A stretch of 64,000 nt of DNA from Brevipalpus yothersi (GCA_003956705.1 QZCP01000446.1:124001-188000), one strand, 5' to 3'. Shown: positions 1 to 13,200, counted from the first letter of the stretch. The notes: generated by a model not told the origin, from the letters alone. Made by a program: numbers and translations.

Positions 1-1069
1 ATATTGTCATGATGGAGCGTGGAATCAGATGAAAGTTACCAGTATTCTTGACACTCGCTACATATGAAGCTGGATGCAGGCTGAGAATGGACGCCAGTCC
101 GCCTACAATGTGGTAGAGAGTTACCATCAAAGCAGATAAGCCTCTGATGTAATGTATTATAAGGATATCTCTTTTTCCAATTCTTTTTTCGTAGAGTGAT
201 TTCCAATTTTGGCGAATCGAAAAGATTGAAAGAATTGATAGCATTGATTGTTTTCGAATATTGGTGGCTCTCTTCTTGGTTTTCTTATTACTTGATTGGT
301 CATACTTCATGCCGAGACATCCTAAAAATAATAGAGCAACACAGAGTAGGAAGAAAGTTTTAGTTGCAAACCCATACTTTCGCTCACTCAAACAGCTAAT
401 CTCAACCACTCGAGAGTGCTCTGATATTTTGAGGAAGAAAAATTTCTCCAAAAAAGCTTTGAACAGCTCATGATCTTCCTCACCACAGGAATTCGGCATA
501 CAAACACCTGTATAGTGTTTCAACGAGACATCTCGTCTAATTTGAGTATTCCATTCGGCTTTACAATATTTTCCACCAAAAGATGTTGGGAAGCTCGAAG
601 TAATTTCAAAATCGGATAGAATCGAGAAGACATTAGATTCACACTGAACCCAGTCTCCAAGCCAATCAAGGTTACCATTCTTCAGTCCAGATACTGGTTT
701 GGCATATGAGTCGATAAATGTCATGATGGAAACATCTCTCTGGTTTGTCCAAAGTTTACTGATAATTGATCGCAGATGGAATGCACATTGATTTCGGGAT
801 TGGATCGTATCTTCACCAAGAACAATTGATTCTCCACTGTGTGAAGAATAACTTGAGATTATATCAGCAATATCAGAATCTGCTGATATATTTGGCGGGA
901 GGAGTGAAAATATTGAGTTCAAGTAGAAAGATTTGCTGAAATCTTTCTGCTCAATCCATGGTGAAGCCTGGTTGGTGAAAATTTCGGACAAACTCTCCAC
1001 TGAGACAAAGGTTAACAAAACTGAGGTGATCAGGTAAAGATAACGTCCTTTCATTCTGCTTTTAACCAT
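1..1069 (-). CDS. NRF-6-like acyltransferase-3 membrane protein, 5' part (runs off the left edge)
   Basis: An open frame runs from ATG at 1069 to the window edge without a stop (about 356 codons), so the 3' end is missing. The protein starts with a signal-peptide-like stretch (residues ~5-26). It is followed by a Cys-containing extracellular NRF domain: a CAFHL cysteine, then the region with FIDSYAKPVSGLKNGN, LGDWVQCES, and further cysteines in GGKYC and GVCMPNSC. A hydrophobic segment (TKTFFLLCVALLFLGCLG) follows, then IHYIRGLSALMVTLYH, which resembles the start of the acyltransferase-3 domain (usually an IRxLxxxxVxxxH pattern). Known members (C. elegans nrf-6/ndg-4 and large arthropod families) are multi-pass membrane proteins implicated in lipid or xenobiotic transport; their biochemical activity is not established. 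Family assignment is by remembered motif order. No intron is visible in the part present. Confidence 0.8.
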   Translation of the reverse strand, partial: MVKSRMKGRYLYLITSVLLTFVSVESLSEIFTNQASPWIEQKDFSKSFYLNSIFSLLPPNISADSDIADIISSYSSHSGESIVLGEDTIQSRNQCAFHLRSIISKLWTNQRDVSIMTFIDSYAKPVSGLKNGNLDWLGDWVQCESNVFSILSDFEITSSFPTSFGGKYCKAEWNTQIRRDVSLKHYTGVCMPNSCGEEDHELFKAFLEKFFFLKISEHSRVVEISCLSERKYGFATKTFFLLCVALLFLGCLGMKYDQSSNKKTKKRATNIRKQSMLSILSIFSIRQNWKSLYEKRIGKRDILIIHYIRGLSALMVTLYHIVGGLASILSLHPASYVASVKNTGNFHLIPRSIMTI

Positions 1070-2724
1070 TTATTGTAGAGTTATAATATTTGATGGAAAT
1101 GAACGTTTTACGACTCGATATTCTAGGAGTATTCACGTGACTGAGGAGATGAGACTCAAAATTCTCCAGGATGGCGAACTATTTGATCAGTTGGTGGGAA
1201 GAAAAGAAGAGCAACAGGCCTGTCAAGTAAGTTGTAGCCTTCCTACATATCATTTCACCACACGATACAAAGTCTAATTGGTCAAAAATCAATTCATATA
1301 GTTTTCAGAACAGGATCCAAAATACTTCAATATTGCATTCACGAAAAAAATTCTCAAGTAGGACATCAAGTTGATAACGAGGTTCAAATTCAATCGATTA
1401 TTGCCATAAAATTGTTCAGCTCACTCTAATAATAACAGTACATAGGTAACTGATAATATGTTCTCCGGATGCATACATATTGTTTGATCAGAATTTTATC
1501 ACTGGATCTCCAAAATTCTAGTCAGAATATCATCATCAATGTACAGCCATCTACATGCTGTTTATTGAGTTCGTTTCGCATGAAATGGTTTTCTTAGGGC
1601 GATGAATTCCAGTTCATGTTAAGATCACATATGGGACATCAAAAGTAGTTTAAGATCAGGTTCAGAAAATTTCTCTCAATTTCCACTCAGAACAAGATTG
1701 GCTATTGATGGCGGAAATTTTGATCTGAATGTTCTTGACTCCAAGATTGATTTCCCCTACTGGCGAGAACTGTTCGATGAATTTTCAAATGTGATATGGA
1801 CCTGTACAAAAGGAGAGATCTCAGAGATTTCTAAGGAAATAATTCATTACAGAGAGAATAACTTCTAGCTAGTTTCAGGCCAAATTCTTTCCATTCGATA
1901 TAGAATAATGTTTGCTTCCTTTTCCTGAACTCGATGATTATATTGGCTGTTCATAGAAACACATAATTTGACATTGTTCTCATTTCAACCATAATGTTGC
2001 CCTTTCAAATTCTGACGGATTGAGCTTTTTGGAGGAGGAGTAAAACATAATATGCTGGATCGAGCAGAATCGAATGATCAAATTGAAAAATCTCCAATAT
2101 TCCGAAGCATTCAGCTGTTGGGTTGCTCGAAGAGCGATCTTCGTGAGAATGCCATGGGTGTTCAGTTCAAGAGATATGATGCATCCAATTTTTCATGGGA
2201 AAATCCATTCATTCCCCAAGAATATTATCAAGTATCTTATTCTCTATCTTTTTTCTCGTGGAACTGAGCATACTAATGAATAGACAGCTTGATAATATTT
2301 GACCACTATTTCACCGGGAAAATCTGATCACAACAAAGTTGGCATCCATCGTTTGAATTGTAACTTCAACTAATAAGATGGCATAATCAGACTTTTTTGA
2401 TGAGATATTAATGGTCATAAGTGATCAAATTTTTCTATCTCGTTGCCGAGAAAATTTCTGATTTCCACTGAAGATTAACATCCAAAGAAATTTTCCTGCC
2501 AGTCCATAGTTTTTGTGTCGATCATCATTAGTGTTTGCCAATCGAATGTAGGCCATGTCCTCATAAGAATGAGAAGCTTTTGCTAGCAGTTTGCTATTGT
2601 CTTTATCATAGACATCAGTTTATTATCTACGCATCTGCCACATCACCATGAGAAAAAGAGTGGATTGTGAGTTTGCCTCATTAGAAAAATTGATATACTC
2701 ATGGAGAGATAGTGGAAAGTCAAA
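1070..2724. other. Intergenic region
   Basis: No gene can be supported. Short open frames at 2052-2283 overlap in two frames and look like chance. An open plus frame without ATG at about 1634-1869 (ending KEIIHYRENNF-stop) has fairly coding-like composition but no recognisable domain or paired splice sites; it may be an exon remnant. Confidence 0.4.
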
Positions 2725-3498
2725 ATGAAATATTTCACGGTTCTTGTTATTTTCATCTCGTTAACTGATGGTGGGTAAACTAATTGTCTCTTTGCTGATC
2801 AGCCACGAGTTTATTTGATAAATCTGTTTACTGTAACACCAAGTTTAATTTTTTCCTTAGTAACAATTTCGATTCAATTTGACACGTCTGTTGATAGAAA
2901 ATTTGGTGATGATGGTGTATGGGCATCTGACTTGAGTCTGAGACGTGACCGTTTATTGAAACTAATCACTAATTCTCTGAAACATGATACTGATTTGACT
3001 CGAGAAGAAAAATCTATCATGAAGAATGCCATGGAAACTTTTTATTCCATTAATCTCGCTGATTTAGAAAAAAAAGCTCTGCTAGCAGCAGACAACATCA
3101 GATCAATTGTCCCAGGATTAATTATCTCTAGATGCGAATACTTGTCTTCAGAATTTGATTGTCTCCATGCAGATCCTGATGATGGCGAAACGATATTTCT
3201 CGAAGACTATGAAGATTGGATGACTGATATGATTTTACGTTATGAAAGTTTTGAGTCCAAGCTAAAGGGCTTTCTGGATTTGCCTGAATCAAAGCTGATT
3301 CTAGACACCTTCAATCCAATACTTTTGTTGAAAAAAGTCGAGGATGTCACAATCGAAGCTGCTAAGAAATTACCTGGACATCTCTTAAATAATGAAGCTT
3401 TTTCAACAGTGATTGGCCATTGTTCTACCGAGGAATTCCCGTCTATTTTCTTGAAGAAAGTCTCTTTTGACTGTCTATGGATTAAGAAATTGGACTAG
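2725..3498 (+). CDS. Two-exon secreted orphan protein, 227 aa
   Basis: Exon 1 is 2725-2770 and encodes only the signal peptide MKYFTVLVIFISLTD; exon 2 is 2861-3498. The 90-nt intron (donor G|GTGGGT, acceptor TTTTTTCCTTAG|TA) joins in phase 1 and restores the long frame, which otherwise would begin inside the intron at 2815. The mature protein is acidic and mostly helical by eye, with LSLRRDRLLKLITNSLKH and ADLEKKALLAADNIRS, and has four cysteines (SRCEYL, FDCLH, GHCST, FDCLW) that could pair. No transmembrane segment follows the signal peptide, so secretion is inferred. A polyadenylation signal AATAAA lies at 3588. I do not recognise the family; lineage-restricted secreted helical proteins are common in mites. 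Confidence is good for the model and low for function. Confidence 0.6.
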
Positions 3499-3587
3499 TT
3501 ATAATTACTAATCAAGGCATGTCGAGCAACCACATCTTGAAAACAAAATAACGATTTTTGCAAATTTTTCGAGATTGGTAAATGATC

Positions 3588-3593
3588 AATAAA
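3588..3593 (+). other. Poly(A) signal AATAAA
   Basis: Canonical hexamer 90 nt downstream of the stop of the secreted orphan gene ending at 3498. Confidence 0.5.
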
Positions 3594-6568
3594 TTGATTC
3601 CTATTCCTTCGAGAATTCCTAACTTTTGATCCAATATTTTTCTGACTCTCTTGGTCTCACTTCCATTTGATCACGATTTATTCCAAAAATGAGACAATTT
3701 TTTTTTCATCCCTAGAAAAATTGGAACCATGAAGTATAATCAGCTTATGGGTTTCTTTTCATCCCTGAAAATTAGATAAATTCTCTAAGAAAAGTTCTTC
3801 GTTAATAATTTTCATCAGCTTCAGAAAATGTGCTCTTGCTCAAGCATGTGACTTTTTTCCCGCCTTTTTCTAGCCAATGTTTACATCTTTCACGTTTCTG
3901 GTTCATTAGGTGTGTTTATGTTTTGATAATTTAATTGTTGAATCAATTCTCTGTCAACTTATTTTTTTGTGTAAATTTGATGGTGATCTGATATAGTTCA
4001 TCCATCATGATCATCTCTACATCTTTCAGGCCCATTTTGGCTGTCTCTATTGAAGACAACAATCAATAATTGTGTTTAATAGTGAATTGAAGCAAAATGA
4101 GTTGATCGTCTGAACCATATCATTTCTGATTTCAAGTTCAAATTCCGACAATTTAGATGACTGTTCTGGAGCATGATACTTCATTTAGGTGTACCATTCA
4201 ACAAGAACACAAATAGGTAAAATTTTCTATGCCTTGTCTGTTGAGCCATGCATCATTATGAAAAAGATTTGGATCACTTGAATGCATTGGTATGATTGAT
4301 TGGTTCTTGTGATTAACATTCTTGTCACTTCTTTCCTCTAATTAGGATACAAATTAATTTATCATGGAAATCTCGAACAAATTTGCACTCAAATTCTCAA
4401 AGATAATAAGAACATTGAGTCAGCCTCTCAATCGTCGATATACTCACTGGCAATCCCATTTCAAACTTTCCAAACTTGGAATAATGGAAGTGACTTGAGA
4501 GAGATGATAATGTTTTGAAGAGATCAAATTTTGACCATGAGGAAGTCGATATATATAAGTTCTCAATAGGACCGGTGGAATAGAGAAAGGATATCGGGAT
4601 GCGTATTGGAATTTCATGTCTGCATAAAATGTAATGGCCACTTCCACTCACCACTTACCAAAGTAGAAAGTTCAACGATAATCGGCTCTAAATAACCGCA
4701 GTTATGGTTACTGCAATCAATTCCTCTTGCTGTTAATGATAGTTATGGCAACAGATCGTAAATAATTGTTTCCAAAATTTTTTTATATTCTCACACCCTC
4801 TCTTATCAACTACTCATCATCCCTTGTTGCAAGTTCCTTCCAAGGAGCCAAAAACTACTTCAATTGTTGTTGAGCAATGTTTCAATGATGATGAAATGCC
4901 TGAGCCAGCCTTCACATCCAGAAGTTACGTAACTTTCTATCCTATTGATTCACTCACCCCTGTTGATAGGGCCTCAAGAATTGGTTGATAAGAATCTTCT
5001 GGTCCTCTCATCTTCAACAAGTGCTCTACTGTTCCTGATTGTGGAGAAAAAAATTCGCATCATTTGGAGGTTCTCTCATGAATGTCGATTGAAATTATGT
5101 GATGATCATATGATGCCTGATCATCTCGAACTTTCCATGAGCTAGGGAAAATGAAAACTTTTCAAGGTGGCTCACCAGAAGGGAATCCCTGGGCACCGAA
5201 GGGGTAACAAGGACCAATACTTAATTGGAAATATAGGGGTGAACATGTATGGATGCTTACACAAAGACCAGATGATTCTCGTTCCATCAAGAACTCATCA
5301 TCATCATCCCTCGGAGCTTTCCCATTCAAGATCAAGGCTATCAATCCCATTATCATCCTCAACACTCATAACCATGAGGAAAATAGACATCGCCATAGGA
5401 AAATGAAATTGTTTCATTGCATTTCTCCCAAGTACACTCACCAATGATATGTTTTACCGGTGTATCTCATGGCCCACGTGCCGTTATGATGGTCGATTTG
5501 AACAGGTTGCAATCATCAGAAAATAACAACGACCGAATGATCGAGTTCAATTTCTTGAGTGCGGTAGCACTTGGAAAGAGGGGAAATCATGTTATCGTTC
5601 AAATCGTTTCAGATGATTGGAAAGCGGAACAATTTGTGGTATGGTTGATAGCGTTTAAGAAGACGACAAGTATGATGATGATGATCACTTGATGGAAGAG
5701 AAACAGTTGAGTGAGAAAACGGTAAAAGTAGGTGGGGGGAAGGGGGTAAAGTGGTTAGTGAGAATCATCATGGATCCAAATGATTTTCGAGTATCGAGAA
5801 AGAAGGAATTTTGATCAATACTCAAAATATGATAAATAAGAGATGCAAACACTGTTCGACTTGATATTCCGAGATCAAGCATTCTAGAGGGTCATTTGAG
5901 CGTACATCAATGGTGCTAACGGAATAAACTCTGGATCTCTGATTCAAATTTACTTGATTCAAATCCGAGAGATTTCCACTCCACATAAATAGTCAAGTTT
6001 TCGAATTTTTTTGCCACTGCCAAATTCTGTTCTACTGTGCTTTTTTGTCCAAAAAACCTCAAGTGAAACGAATTTTCAGCCTGTTCAAACAGGATCCCCT
6101 GATGTGCACATAGTTCTTTGAAAGGACATGGTATAGCTTATCTTCAATTGTCTAATCAATCTAACGAGTAAGTTTTGATTCAATTTTTTTTCATTGTCAC
6201 GTTCTTTTATGATTTTTTTATGAAAAATTGTCTTGTTGGAAAGCCATTCATGACCCTGGAAGACAAATAGATTTTTCTATCATTACTCTTAATCATGCTT
6301 CCACTTTGATAATTTGTGATCATTGATTTCTATGTGCAAGATTTGACTCTGCAATATAACCCTTCAAATCATAATGCAATATGGCAGATATTGGATAACT
6401 TGCGGAAGTTTTCATGAAGCCAGCATGACACTTTTCAACACTTTCTTTCCACCCCTTTTTTTGAGAAAAATTTTTTCAGCCGCATTTGAGCATCCATTTG
6501 CTTCCTCTTCCTCCAAACTAAATACATGTAACACAGTTATCAGTTATCAGAACGATGTTTATGCCTGA

Positions 6569-6572
<4 letters not shown>

Positions 6573-6627
<55 letters not shown>

Positions 6628-6636
6628 CTCTCTCTT
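6573..6636. repeat. (CT)n microsatellite
   Basis: Near-perfect CT dinucleotide run of about 60 nt with a TTTC interruption near the end. Confidence 0.95.
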
Positions 6637-7208
6637 TTATTCTCTCCTCTTTGCTACCTCAATTCTTTGTAGGAGGAACGAAAGTGACTGATGACTGGAG
6701 AGTCAATATTGGCTCGATCAAATAGTCAAAGTAACATCAATAAGAGGAGAGAGAAAGGAAGAGAAGAACGATGTGTGAAGGAATTACCTTGTTGAATATG
6801 TTCGAATTGATTTTATAACTTCCTACAAATCGTGATGATGATAATAGTCGTGAATTGTTGGAAGCGAAGATTCACTGCACATTGGCAATGGAGGGGACAG
6901 ATATGTCAATAGATTGTTACCAGAGACTGTTCGATAAAACTGAGATTTTTCAATTTTCATTCCAATCACGACTTTTTCTGATTGATTATGTATCAATTCT
7001 ATCAAGAATGTATCGAAACTATTAACATTATGACAAATAATATTACCGATCACTTGTGATGATCGCTCGACTATGTGCTGCTCGTAGGGCATGATTAATG
7101 ATCAATTATCACCGTTGGTCTAGCATATCGATTCTGACAATTGATCAAACATCATAACGGAAAAGTGTGAAAATGAATGTGTATGAGAGAGAAAAAGATT
7201 TTACATGA

Positions 7209-7270
7209 GAGGGAGGAGAAAGAGAACGAGAAAGAGAGAAAGAGGGAGAGAGAGAGAAAGAGAGAGAGAA
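7209..7270. repeat. Imperfect (GA)n purine tract
   Basis: About 60 nt of GA/GAA/GGA units, all purine except two bases; it lies 340 nt upstream of a CT run of the opposite strand polarity. Confidence 0.85.
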
Positions 7271-7609
7271 GTGAGCTCATTGAAACTGCAACTATTGAGC
7301 ATCTGGCAGCTTAAAGCGATCATCTTCGATTTTACATCAGAATAATATTCTTAATCCATGTCCATTCACATCTTCAACTGACCTCCTCATCATATGACCA
7401 AATACATACCGATTGTAATTAGGTCAATTCAAGTGTGTGTGACCTTTCAACTTGTGCCACCAAGACTGAATGCTACGCAATGAAGTGACCAAGACATCAA
7501 GGGTGACTTGAGGCTATTGTGATCAAAGAAGGACAAAGTTTGGTGTAGTTTCCATCGATGACATTTTTTTCCATCTGTTAAACCAACTTCTCTTTACTTT
7601 TCTCCTTCG

Positions 7610-7611
<2 letters not shown>

Positions 7612-7651
<40 letters not shown>
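7612..7651. repeat. (TC)n microsatellite
   Basis: Uninterrupted TC run of 40 nt, about 310 nt upstream of the SLC16-like start codon. Confidence 0.95.
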
Positions 7652-7654
<3 letters not shown>

Positions 7655-7959
7655 TCTGTCTTCAGCCCCTGGGCTCACTCATTTACTCCCTCTTCTCCTT
7701 ATTTCGATGCTAAAAAAGAAGATATAATCTGCTCATGGTGCCGATTCCATCTATTATAGTGAAGGAAATTGGATGAGTAAATCTTCCACATAGTAATTGA
7801 TGATCAACCAAGTTCTATTCATGAGCCGGTGATTCTTTGAGTTATTATTAATATAATTTGACAATTTTATACTTGTTTACAAAGTTGATCTTTTTTTTAA
7901 TTAGTTTACATTTATCATTCATTTGTGCGTGTGTCCACTTTTGACCTCAGATTCATGTT

Positions 7960-10080
7960 ATGTCACCAAAAAGTGTCGAAAATGTTACTGACCGAGGATA
8001 TGCTTGGGTCATACCGTTTGCCTGCTGTTTTATCAATGCAATACTTTTTGGAATCTATCGAAGCTATGGAATACTTTATACCGCTATATTGGACTCATAT
8101 CATGTGTCCAGATCAGAGGCAACATGGCCCTTCAGTCTATGTATGACTGTCATTCACCTTTCTGGTAAGTTGAAGAATTCAGTCCATAATTTATCAACAA
8201 AATTCATCGGATATCGATTTTCTCAGCAAAATAGTTTGAATAGTTTCGATTTCAAGAAAATGTTTGGTTGAAATTCTTTCCATTTTACTGATAGGTATTT
8301 TTGTAAGATGAACAGATGATGCTGGATGTCAAGTTCACGGTTAGTTTCATTTGTTGTCCATCCGTCAATCGTCTGGCAAATCGTTGTTTGTCGCTCACAA
8401 TCGATAAATAATATTCGAATATTCATATTCAAATATTCAATAATGATCAGGAAAAAGAAGGTTTCCAAAATTTTCCACTTCTCTTCCTACTGGCCGTGAT
8501 TTTTCTTTATTCAAAGAAAAAATATAATTTTATTCAATCAATTTTTTTCATTGTCGATCATTGTCAAAGCATCATGAATGAATGAATGAATGAAGAAGAA
8601 AGAAGAAAAATCACCATCAAAATAGAAACTATTCCCCAGCAAGGCAACCCTTTGCATGCGGGAACATCCTTTTCAATTTTCAATACACACAAACACAAAA
8701 ACATACACATATATATATATGTACATCCATCTAATCTATTCTGAGGATAGTGCAAGTCATTTCGATTTTCATATACATATCAGTACTTTCCTCTCATCTG
8801 TCTCTCTTTCTCTCTCAATGACATGTATATTTTGTTTTGCAACTTTGTATTATCAATGTTCAACCCTGTAGACAATATGAAGAATGAGAAAAAATCGTTT
8901 ATCCAAGGTGAATAGTGTAGGCACTATTACTACATGTACTTTAGTTTCTTTTTCCTGGATCTGTGGTCACCATATTGTGTCCACAAAGAGGTTCGACTGA
9001 TCGATGGACATTTCCTATGGCAATAATCATTGTTCAGCCTTACTTATCTTGCCAGTTATTGAACTTATGTTGCAGAAAAACTTTATCGAGCCTAACTTTC
9101 CTCCTTCATAGTGGAAGAAATTAATGTTACCTTCAATATCGATTATATATAAATATATATATATCACTGGCTGTGATTAATAAATTATTGGTTCAGTTTT
9201 CTAGTGAAGTGATTTGTATATGCACTTGAAAAAAAAACGGCTCCATAATTATTGCCATGAGCATTTATAAGACAGTGAACAGAGTCGATTTTCTATTTAT
9301 TATCGATATTATGCTATGAATAGCTATACACTGTACTTTAACGCCTTCCGTCATCATGACTGATTCATCGAATAATTATCATTTAATCACTTTGTAATGC
9401 TCTGTATAAATACGGAAGATTTTGCTTCCACATGATGTCATTCCTTACTTTTTTTAATCATTTTTTTTCTACACTTTCCTTTGATTATTCCTTAGGTCCA
9501 ATATCAGGTATTTTAAATTCACATCTAGCAATACGAACCATAGTTTTCGTTGGATGCCTCCTATCAGCTGTTGGATTGGCTCTATGTTATTTTGCTACTT
9601 GCGTCACAGATGTTGTGATATTTATCGGTATCATTCAAGGTATGTTCCAATATTAATTGACATTTATGTATAATTTCGCTTGTATGTTTGTGTATAATTT
9701 ACGTAAGTAAGAATTGAGTGGAAGTGATTCAATTTCTAAGCTTCTTTGTGTTCCATACACAATCGATTTGAATAAGGAACCGAGCATAGTGTTTGAGAAG
9801 AAAATTTGGGGAAAATTTTTCTGTTTTCAATTGTTGCCTAATGATGATCGCCAATTCCAATCTTCTTTCCTTCCACATTCAAAAATTGACTTCCGATATT
9901 TGACCGTACAAATATCGGCAGCTGATGAGAAAAATAGAATGGATTTGAATTCTCTCTCTCTCTTTATCATGCTTGCACCGAACTTTTGCACAATTTTCAA
10001 TATATAGTCATTCAGATCAGATCGGATCGTCGGGTACACTCTGATCTGGTTTCTGGACTGATTAGTTTCTCAATTTTCTT

Positions 10081-10122
<42 letters not shown>

Positions 10123-10199
10123 GTGAACGTTCATGTAATCATTTAGTAAGAGTTAGTGAGTGAATGATCTGCTACTGCAGTATTTTTATTGACCTAAGA

Positions 10200-10252
<53 letters not shown>

Positions 10253-13200
10253 TGAGATGAAAATCACTTACGAAACCAACCACAAAAAAAGTCACCACCA
10301 GATAGGTTCTAATCGATAGTATTTGAATGGAAATGTGTGTGTAAGTGTAAGAAAGATAAATAGTGGAAACGATGGGTTCACTAATGTTGTCAGATTGATC
10401 TGGATATTTGTTTCGAATCAAGTACTCTTGTTCTGAAAGTGGTGACATGAAAAATTAAGAATGAATGAACAATCGATTCTTAATATGAATAAACACACGT
10501 GTGTGGTGCTAATTTGAATCAACACTTGAGGCTCTGAATAGAGAACTAAATACAGCTAACCAGCCATAAAAGTTCATTTTAAGTGAGATCACTATCGATA
10601 ATAGTTCATATCCTGATTATTGAGAGTATCTCCTGATCAAATGTTGGGGTTGAAGATGTGATAAAATTATGCAGGTTATTGGCTATTATCACGGTCAAGT
10701 CTGGGTGCATTTGAGGTGATTTTTTTTCTTCCTCAACATCTTCTTGATCCGTTATTTTTATTGCTTCTTCTTGTTAACTGGACTTAATTTGATTCAATTT
10801 GAATTTTTTCTGCTCAAACTTCCAAATCAATTTGATAGAACAATACCCGTAAGAGTGCATGGATAGGGTCTAGTTTATTAGTGCTAATCAAACACCAATC
10901 GATTTTATGTCTTAATGGGTCGCTGACTTTTGAAGTAAAACTTGCCACTTGTATTTTGGTGATCAATGAAATTGGTGTATTTTGCAAATTGAACGAACTT
11001 TCCAATCTTTGGGATCAATTCGTAGCCAATTTTTATCGGGAAAAAGTCTCCTATTCGTCTAGATCAGTATAATAATAATAATTGGCAAGGTTTTCCTTAG
11101 GATGGCAATTTTTATGATGTTAAATTGGCTGATACAGAGATGAGGATCATCGTCAATCTGATTCTTATAACACTCACAATCAATTCAACAATTGTAAAGT
11201 GTATGTTCAATCATCATATGACATTCGGTGTGACTGTTGAGAAGATGATCATCATCATCTCTTCTTTTTCTCCCAATTTTGTCTCCTCTGTACATTTTCT
11301 TCACTCCATCGTCTGATTGAAGCTGATTTGACGAAACACTATCAATCGAACCTGAATCAATTTGAAGTGATGAGAATATTTTTCCACATGATATCAAGTG
11401 CATCGGATAAAAATTGATAGAGAAAGGGAGAGAGAGAGACATTATTATTAAATCCAATCGAAACCAATCGGGATCCACCTAATGATGGAGGAAGAAGAGA
11501 TTCAGATAATTGTTGTTGAATGACTGGACCGTTAATTATTTGATTAAAGCGTAAAATTTCCGCTATGTACCAGGGATTAGTGTTTCGAACAGAAAATTCA
11601 CATTTCAAAATCTTATACTATTGATTCAATTGCTATTGGGTGCCAATAAAATCAGCTATTCTCTTCACTCTGGCTGATACATTTTCTCTTACTTATGAAA
11701 CATTTTCACCAATTGAAACTATCTTGACACTCTATCATCATCTCTCTCTCTTAAGCTTTGCTCTCCGATAAGATTGGACATTATGAATCGTGAAAGAGTG
11801 TAACACTATGATGATCATTGAGCTCTCATCGTAGTTCAAGGTAATTGGATTGACATTTTCTTGATCATTCCTTAGTCAAGCTAACTGTGAATCGTTTTTT
11901 AGAGTTGAGATCTTTTGGATTAGATTGTGTGAATTGTGTGTGAGTTGATAGACATGCATCAAGTTACATGTAACATTCAGAAAACGAATGATGTAAGCAA
12001 TGAGAGAGAAAGCTTTTTAATGTTGTTACTGATTGGCTGGTTATTATTATGATTCATTCATTGGATTTACTTGTCAATTTCCTTTTCTCATTCTTACCAT
12101 CTCGTTCTTCTTCCTCTCTTCTCTCTCGTTCTCTCTCTGTATTGTAGGCTTTGGTATCGGAATAACTTATGTGCAAAATCCAGCGATAATAAATGAATAT
12201 TTTGTCAAGTATCGAGCAACAGCGAACGGTATTGCCTTGGCTGGGGGCACCATTGGAGCATTTGCAATATCACCCTTGACACAGAAAAGTCTAGAATATA
12301 TGGGCCTCCAGAAAACTTTTCTCGCTCTGGGAATACTCATTCTATTCACATTGCCAGCGAGTTTAATGTTGCGTCCCAAGAAGGAAAAAGAAATAGAGCA
12401 AATGAAGAATGAAATCAAAAAAATATTCAGCATTTCACCGGTATATTTAACTAGATACAAGCAAGATGATAAGGAAGCTTGCCATACAACCAATTGTTTT
12501 TACATACCAGAAGACTCATTTGCTCGAAGACAATCGTTAGCATCGGAAACGGTGCGAACAGCATTCGATGGAGTATCAAAAAAGTTTGTAAAAATGGCTC
12601 AAAATATGGAACGTCGAATGACCATGCAAGATACTCACCTAGTGAATACTATCAAAAAGCTTTCCGAATCAGCGAATCATTCCAAAGCTCGACAACAAGT
12701 GGAAAAAATTGTATATATTCTTCAAAGTCCCTGTTTCATTCTAATAGCTATCACCCACCTAGCATACTTTTGGGGTGTTTTAACCTTCATCATGGTTGCT
12801 ATCGATCATGCTGTTGACAAAGGTAAGCTGTGATGATATTATGTACCATAAAACCCCGAAATGCTCAATTCTAAATCAATCATGAAGAGAAACAGAATTT
12901 TTCCCCTTTTGTTCCTCAAAAAATTCATTAATTTAACACTATTTCTATCGCTTCTCTCTTTCTCTCTCTCTCTCTCTCTCTTCTAGGCATTTCTCGAACA
13001 AATGCAGTTCATCTAATCACAATGTTTTCCGCGGGTGATCTCATTAGTAGGCTGGGTTCAGGTCTATTCTTGGACAATCCCACTATTCCAACGAAATATT
13101 TATCAATGGGAGCAATAATCAGCACAGGAGTGCTACTCAAATGTGTGCCACTATCGTCCGATTACTATTATCTGATGGGAATTTCCTGTGCCTTAGGATT

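Larger units (their letters stand above)
3594..7959. other. Long intergenic region with microsatellites
   Basis: Several short ORFs occur (4397-4654 minus, 5167-5692 plus, 6823-7092 minus), but none has a signal peptide, a recognisable domain or consistent splice partners. The minus ORF at 6823-7092 (begins MPYEQHIVERSS) is the most coding-like. Pyrimidine/purine tracts lie at 6573-6636, 7209-7270 and 7612-7651. Confidence 0.4.
9640..12147 (+). other. Intron 2 of the SLC16-like gene
   Basis: Contains a (GA)n run at 10084-10118, a (CT)n run at 10202-10249 and several short ORFs on both strands, none with a recognisable domain or flanking splice sites. The two repeats have opposite strand polarity about 85 nt apart, so a transcript could fold them into a hairpin. 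Confidence 0.5.

Noticed and set aside
1634..1869. Open plus frame without ATG (contains DFPYWRELFDEF)
   Set aside because: Readable as an exon remnant but with no recognised family and no convincing donor/acceptor pair.
2052..2283. Two overlapping plus ORFs of about 70 codons
   Set aside because: They overlap in different frames, have no signal peptide, domain or splice partner, and look like chance.
4397..4654. Overlapping minus ORFs ending near a good donor (GCCA|GTGAGT)
   Set aside because: Two frames are equally open and neither gives a recognisable protein; no partner exon was found.
5417..5692. Plus ORF containing LSAVALGKRGN, a neuropeptide-like amidation site
   Set aside because: No signal peptide, no repeated peptide and no spliced upstream exon; a single GKR is not sufficient.
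6823..7092. Minus ORF of 89 codons with ATG
   Set aside because: Coding-like composition but isolated, with a His/Asp-repeat tail from a simple repeat; no domain recognised.
7925..8146. ORF overlapping SLC16 exon 1 in another frame
   Set aside because: The frame at 7960 encodes clear MCT TM1 and splices correctly; this one is a shadow.
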